Positions 51,875-55,588 of a stretch of 55,588 bases of DNA are shown here, piece by piece; the stretch's first letter is position 1, and every line of letters begins with the position of its first letter. Source of the stretch: Pseudomonadota bacterium. Lineage in GTDB: Bacteria > Tectomicrobia > Entotheonellia > Entotheonellales > Entotheonellaceae. The notes beneath the pieces were generated by a model. The model saw only the letters and a program-made list of their open reading frames with translations, made no database searches and had not been told where the DNA came from. Location: positions 1 through 55,588 of the forward strand of contig SXND01000022.1 of NCBI GenBank assembly GCA_005777235.1, given 5' to 3'. The translations under genes were made by a program, and so were the position numbers.

Positions 51875-54346
51875 ATGAGCAACGAGCTGTATCACGCGCA
51901 AGAGATCGAACAGAAATGGCGCCAGCGCTGGGCCGAGCACGGGACGCATACGGTGACAGATGCCGACCCGCGGCCCAAATACTATTGTCTGGACATGTTT
52001 CCCTATCCCTCCGGGTCAGGGCTGCACGTCGGCCATTGGCGCGGCTATGTGCTCTCCGATGTGTGGAGCCGCTACAAAACCCTGCAAGGCTACAAAGTGC
52101 TGCATCCCATGGGTTGGGACGCTTTTGGCCTCCCCGCGGAAAACGACGCCATCAAGAAGGGCATCCATCCGCGTATTGGCACCGACCAAAATATCAGCAC
52201 GTTCCGCCGCCAGCTCGATGAAATTGGCGCCATGTACGACTGGACGCGTGAGATCGATACCACCGACCCGGAGTATTACCGCTGGACGCAGTGGATCTTC
52301 TTGCAGATGTATCACCACGGTCTGGCCTATAAATCCTTCATGCCGATCAACTGGTGCCCGAGTTGCAAGTGCGGCCTGGCCAATGAAGAAGTCGTGGATG
52401 GCGCCTGCGAACGCTGTGGCACTGTGGTCACCAAGCGCGAAATGCAGCAGTGGATGTTACGCATCACACGCTACGCCGAACGCCTGCTACGCGACCTTGA
52501 CAAGCTCGACTGGCCGGACAAAGTGAAAACTATGCAGGCCAACTGGATTGGCCGCAGTGAGGGCGCCACGGTAACGTTTATGGCCCTGGCGCCACGTGAC
52601 GGCAGTCAGCACGAGCTGCGCATTTTTACCACACGCCCGGATACGCTGTTCGGCGCCACCTACATGGTCCTGGCCCCAGAGCACCCGCTGGTCAGTGTGC
52701 TGTGCGCCCCGGAGTGCGAGGCGGCTGTGCAGCGTTACGTCGAAGAGAGTCGGCGGCGCAGCGACATTGAGCGCAGCTCTATCGAGCGCACCAAGACTGG
52801 CGTGGACCTGGGCGCCGTGGCGATCAATCCGGTCAATGGCGCCCAGATCCCCATCTGGATTGCCGATTATGTCCTGATGGGCTACGGCACTGGCGCCATC
52901 ATGGCCGTGCCAGCGCACGATGAACGCGACTTCGAGTTTGCCACGCTGTTCAACTTGCCCATTGTCGAAGTCATTGGCCATGCCAACAGTCCCAAAGACA
53001 CGCAGGGGCACCTGACCGCGGCCTACGTTGGTCCCGGCCACATGGTCAACTCCGGGCAGTTCGATGGCCTGACAGTCGAGGCCGGGAAACAGCAGGTGGT
53101 CGAGTGGCTCGCGCAGAGCGGCAAGGCTGAAAAGACCGTCAATTACCGCATGCGCGACTGGATCTTCTCGCGGCAACGCTACTGGGGCGAGCCCATTCCC
53201 CTGGTACAGTGTGCGCAGTGCGGCGAAGTGCCGGTGCCCGAACAAGACCTGCCGGTCCTGCTGCCGCATGTCGAACACTATCAGCCCACCGGCACGGGTG
53301 AATCGCCCCTGGCCGCTATCCACGAATGGCTGCAAGTGGCCTGTCCGCAATGCGGTGGCCAGGCGCGGCGCGAGACCGATACCATGCCGCAGTGGGCCGG
53401 CTCCTGCTGGTATTTTTTACGTTACGCGTCGACACATTGTGACACCGCCGTCGCCGACCCCGCGGCCATCAAGGCCTGGCTGCCGGTGGATCTGTATGTC
53501 GGTGGGGTGGAGCATGCCATCCTGCACCTGCTGTATGCACGCTTTTTCGTCAAGTTCTTGTACGACATTGGTGCCGTGCCGTTTGACGAGCCGTTCACAC
53601 GCCTGTTCAACCAGGGCATGGTCGTGCGCCGCAGTGAGACCAGCGGCAAGCGCGAGAAGATGTCGAAGTCGAAGGGCAATGTGGTCAGTCCCGACGATCT
53701 GGTGGTGCAATACGGCACGGACGCGGTGCGTCTGTATGAGCTGTTTATCGGGCCGCCGGAAGAGGAATCGGAGTGGAACGATAACGGCATTGAAGGCATT
53801 TATCGCTTCCTGCGCCGCGCCTGGCACTGGGTGTTGGACAAGGCTGAGCAGGCCCAGCAGACCACGGCGCCGGAGATCGAGCAGCAACTGCACATTCTCC
53901 TCAAGCAGGTGACCGAGCGCCTGGAGAGTTTTCGTTTTAACACCTCGATCAGCGCCATGATGGAGTTCCTCAACTTCGTGGTGCAGCCGGAGCAGGCCCA
54001 GAAGCCGGTGAGTCTGCCGACCTTACGCGCCTTTCTGATTACCATTGCGCCATTTGCGCCGCATTTTGCCGAAGAGCTGTGGGAGCACCTGGGCGCCACG
54101 GACTCAGTCTTCACGCAGTGCTATCCCGCCTATGACGAGGCGCTGACGCGGCGTCGTGAGGTGGAGATGGCCGTGCAGATCAACGGCAAGGTGCGTGGCA
54201 CCATTACAGTGGCGACCGACAGTGGCGAAGCGGTCGTACAGGCCACCGCCCTGGCGGATGAGCGCCTGCAACGCCATGTGGTGGATAAGACGATTGTCAA
54301 GACGATCTTTGTGCCGAACCGTATCCTGAATCTCATTGTGCGGTAG
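51875..54346 (+). CDS. leuS: Leucyl-tRNA synthetase
   Basis: Charges tRNA-Leu. The 823 residues show [17 protein letters not shown] with the HIGH-type HVGH (51-54), the zinc-type cysteines [14 protein letters not shown], the CP1 editing domain, and [14 protein letters not shown] (595-608) followed by [13 protein letters not shown]. The C-terminal anticodon and tail domains end [19 protein letters not shown] 51875 has GAGGGAAGGG upstream. Complete and apparently active. It is flanked by the TIR-SLOG pair and IS5 relics. Confidence 0.97.
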   Translation: MSNELYHAQEIEQKWRQRWAEHGTHTVTDADPRPKYYCLDMFPYPSGSGLHVGHWRGYVLSDVWSRYKTLQGYKVLHPMGWDAFGLPAENDAIKKGIHPRIGTDQNISTFRRQLDEIGAMYDWTREIDTTDPEYYRWTQWIFLQMYHHGLAYKSFMPINWCPSCKCGLANEEVVDGACERCGTVVTKREMQQWMLRITRYAERLLRDLDKLDWPDKVKTMQANWIGRSEGATVTFMALAPRDGSQHELRIFTTRPDTLFGATYMVLAPEHPLVSVLCAPECEAAVQRYVEESRRRSDIERSSIERTKTGVDLGAVAINPVNGAQIPIWIADYVLMGYGTGAIMAVPAHDERDFEFATLFNLPIVEVIGHANSPKDTQGHLTAAYVGPGHMVNSGQFDGLTVEAGKQQVVEWLAQSGKAEKTVNYRMRDWIFSRQRYWGEPIPLVQCAQCGEVPVPEQDLPVLLPHVEHYQPTGTGESPLAAIHEWLQVACPQCGGQARRETDTMPQWAGSCWYFLRYASTHCDTAVADPAAIKAWLPVDLYVGGVEHAILHLLYARFFVKFLYDIGAVPFDEPFTRLFNQGMVVRRSETSGKREKMSKSKGNVVSPDDLVVQYGTDAVRLYELFIGPPEEESEWNDNGIEGIYRFLRRAWHWVLDKAEQAQQTTAPEIEQQLHILLKQVTERLESFRFNTSISAMMEFLNFVVQPEQAQKPVSLPTLRAFLITIAPFAPHFAEELWEHLGATDSVFTQCYPAYDEALTRRREVEMAVQINGKVRGTITVATDSGEAVVQATALADERLQRHVVDKTIVKTIFVPNRILNLIVR

Positions 54347-54371
54347 AATTTTATCTCCCATACCAAGAGAT

Positions 54372-54616
54372 ATCAGTGATGAGGAGTGGGCCTTCGTCGC
54401 CCTCTTAGGTCTTGAAATGGTCAAACTGCCCGAGGCGTAAAAAGGCTTTGTCTTACTGCCTCAACGGTGGATCGTGGAGCGCAGCAACGCGTGGGCGGCA
54501 CGTTTTTGCCGGCTGGCGCGCGAGACGATGAACAGCTGGCCGAGACGCTTGCGGGCTTGCATTGTGTGGCCTTTGCCATTTTGATGTTGCAACGTTTTGC
54601 GGCGCTCATAGTTTAA
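54372..54616 (+). pseudogene. IS5-type transposase relic, internally deleted and frameshifted
   Basis: ISDEEWAFVAL resembles an IS5 N-terminus. After a short interval and a TAA the sequence jumps to [18 protein letters not shown], the IS5 C-terminal motif. One extra base after the codons for RLAR shifts the frame, and [20 protein letters not shown] follows in the next frame before TAA. Most of the catalytic middle is missing. Confidence 0.75.
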
Positions 54617-54837
54617 AGTGTATAACACGCTCTAGAGAAACAGCTGTGTATTTTATCTAGTATAGTACTGAATTGACAATAGGGAGTCGTCGAATACAAA
54701 GTTAGAATCCTTCATGGGCATAAGGCGGAGCTACTCAAGATGACAGATCTTAGAGGCTGTCCGGAAACATCGTTTGCCACAACAACCAATGTCTTAGATA
54801 GTTAGCGCACATCCTATGAAGAGAGGAGCGTGCAGCT

Positions 54838-55588
54838 ATGTCAAAAGGATATCAGTCTCGAAAGAAATATACTTCTGATTTAACTGACGCGCAGTGGACG
54901 ACGGTGGCCCCGCTGCTCCCAGCCGCCACATCGAGCCCACGGGGAGGGCGCCCGCGCCACGTCGATCTGCGCGCAGTGCTCAATACGATATGGTCTCTGC
55001 ATCGGAGCGGGTGTCACTGGGTTATGCTGCCCCACGATCTTCTTCCGAAGAGTCCCGTGTGTGACTCCTTTGCCCAATGGCGCGACGACGGCACCTGGAC
55101 GAAGGTTGTCACCGCCTTACGCGAGCAGACCCGCGTGACTGCGGGCCGGGAGCCCACGCCGCGTGCGGTTTGCCTCGCGAGTCAGTCGGTCAAGACCACC
55201 GAGGTCGGCGGCTCGGAGCGCGGCGATGACGGGGGCAAGCCCCTCACGGGCCGGAAGCGCCCTAGCCTTGTGGACCCGTTGGGACTCCTCGTCGCGGTCC
55301 TCATCACGAGCGCCGGTCTCGATGATGGCCGGGCCGCCTTGCAGGTGCTCGCGCTGATTGCGGCAACGGCCTTCCCGCGTTGAGAGGTGATTTGTGGGGA
55401 CAAGAAGGACAACAATCCTGCGCTTGACGCCTGGATGGCCACGCATCGGCCCACGGGGCGCCTTGACATCACGGCCCGTCCAGAGGGCAGCAGCGGTTTG
55501 ACGCCCGTGCGGAGACGTTGGGTCGTAGAACGCACCAACGCGTGGAATGGCCGGGGGAGAAGCAACAGTAAAGACTCTGAGCGCAATC
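54838..55588 (+). pseudogene. IS5-family transposase with in-frame TGA, running off the window
   Basis: The frame begins with a normal N-terminus (SDLTDAQWTTVAPLLP, LNTIWSLHRSGCHWVMLPHD) and AAGAGAGGAG-type sequence upstream of ATG 54838. At 55381-55383 a TGA interrupts after TAFPR. The same frame then continues DKKDNNPALDAWMATHR and PVRRRWVVERTNAWNGR, as in intact IS5 proteins. The middle also looks shortened, and no clear DDE aspartate triad was found. The end is beyond the window. Confidence 0.75.

Noticed and set aside
1..55588. CRISPR array
   Set aside because: No set of regularly spaced direct repeats was seen on reading the window.

Overview
The window reads as GC-rich chromosome of a Gram-negative-type bacterium. 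It carries a type IV prepilin peptidase and a class III-leader pilin, a SPOUT methyltransferase gene between trmD and rplS, two FtsH proteases, and many transposase relics. The gene order suggests a deltaproteobacterial or Tectomicrobia/Entotheonella-like lineage, but this is an impression from gene content and I cannot fix the taxon. Essential genes look intact, while insertion sequences are mostly decayed.

Layout. 1-3.6 kb: the tail of an ISAs1-type transposase, tRNA-Arg(CCG), a PEP mutase/isocitrate lyase-family gene, aroA, aroK and a small membrane protein. 3.6-14.1 kb (minus): prepilin peptidase, two membrane proteins, then a surface-glycan cluster (GT4, flippase-like, methyltransferase, DegT aminotransferase, GT2, DUF2723-TPR protein), interrupted by an opposite-strand TnpB element. 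14.2-14.8 kb: a pilin with a clear terminator. 15.6-29.3 kb (minus): a long housekeeping block, transcribed ffh-rpsP-rimM-trmD-SPOUT-rplS-rnhB-yraN-rplM-rpsI-rpsB-tsf-pyrH-frr-uppS-cdsA-[iscB]-dxr-pgpA. 29.9-43.6 kb: ftsH, tRNA-Ala(UGC), SDR, thrB, a hydroxyacid dehydrogenase, three methyltransferases, an ABC solute-binding protein, a GT-cupin fusion and a second ftsH. 43.9-49.8 kb: an accessory island with an SDR cut by an IS630 relic, strong hairpins, an integron attC-like site, a MITE-like repeat, an AT-rich methyltransferase gene, a GC-rich stretch without a convincing gene, and a second IS630 relic. 49.8-51.7 kb: an overlapping TIR-SLOG gene pair. 51.9-54.3 kb: leuS. 54.4 kb to the end: two IS5 relics.

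How the genes fit together. The 15.6-29.3 kb block combines translation, mRNA recycling, protein targeting, isoprenoid supply (dxr, uppS) and phospholipid synthesis (cdsA, pgpA). The glycan cluster next to the pilin could build or attach a surface sugar. The main candidates for something new are: (1) the two-gene TIR-SLOG module, whose parts resemble NAD-based antiviral signalling; (2) an apparently intact IscB with its upstream omega-RNA region inside the cdsA-dxr transcription unit; (3) a pgpA with no ATG, GTG or TTG start; (4) a three-domain fusion of glycosyltransferase, sugar-isomerase cupin and a molybdo-oxidoreductase-like fold; and (5) the attC-like site beside the AT-rich methyltransferase. 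All function calls come from reading motifs by eye; no searches were run.
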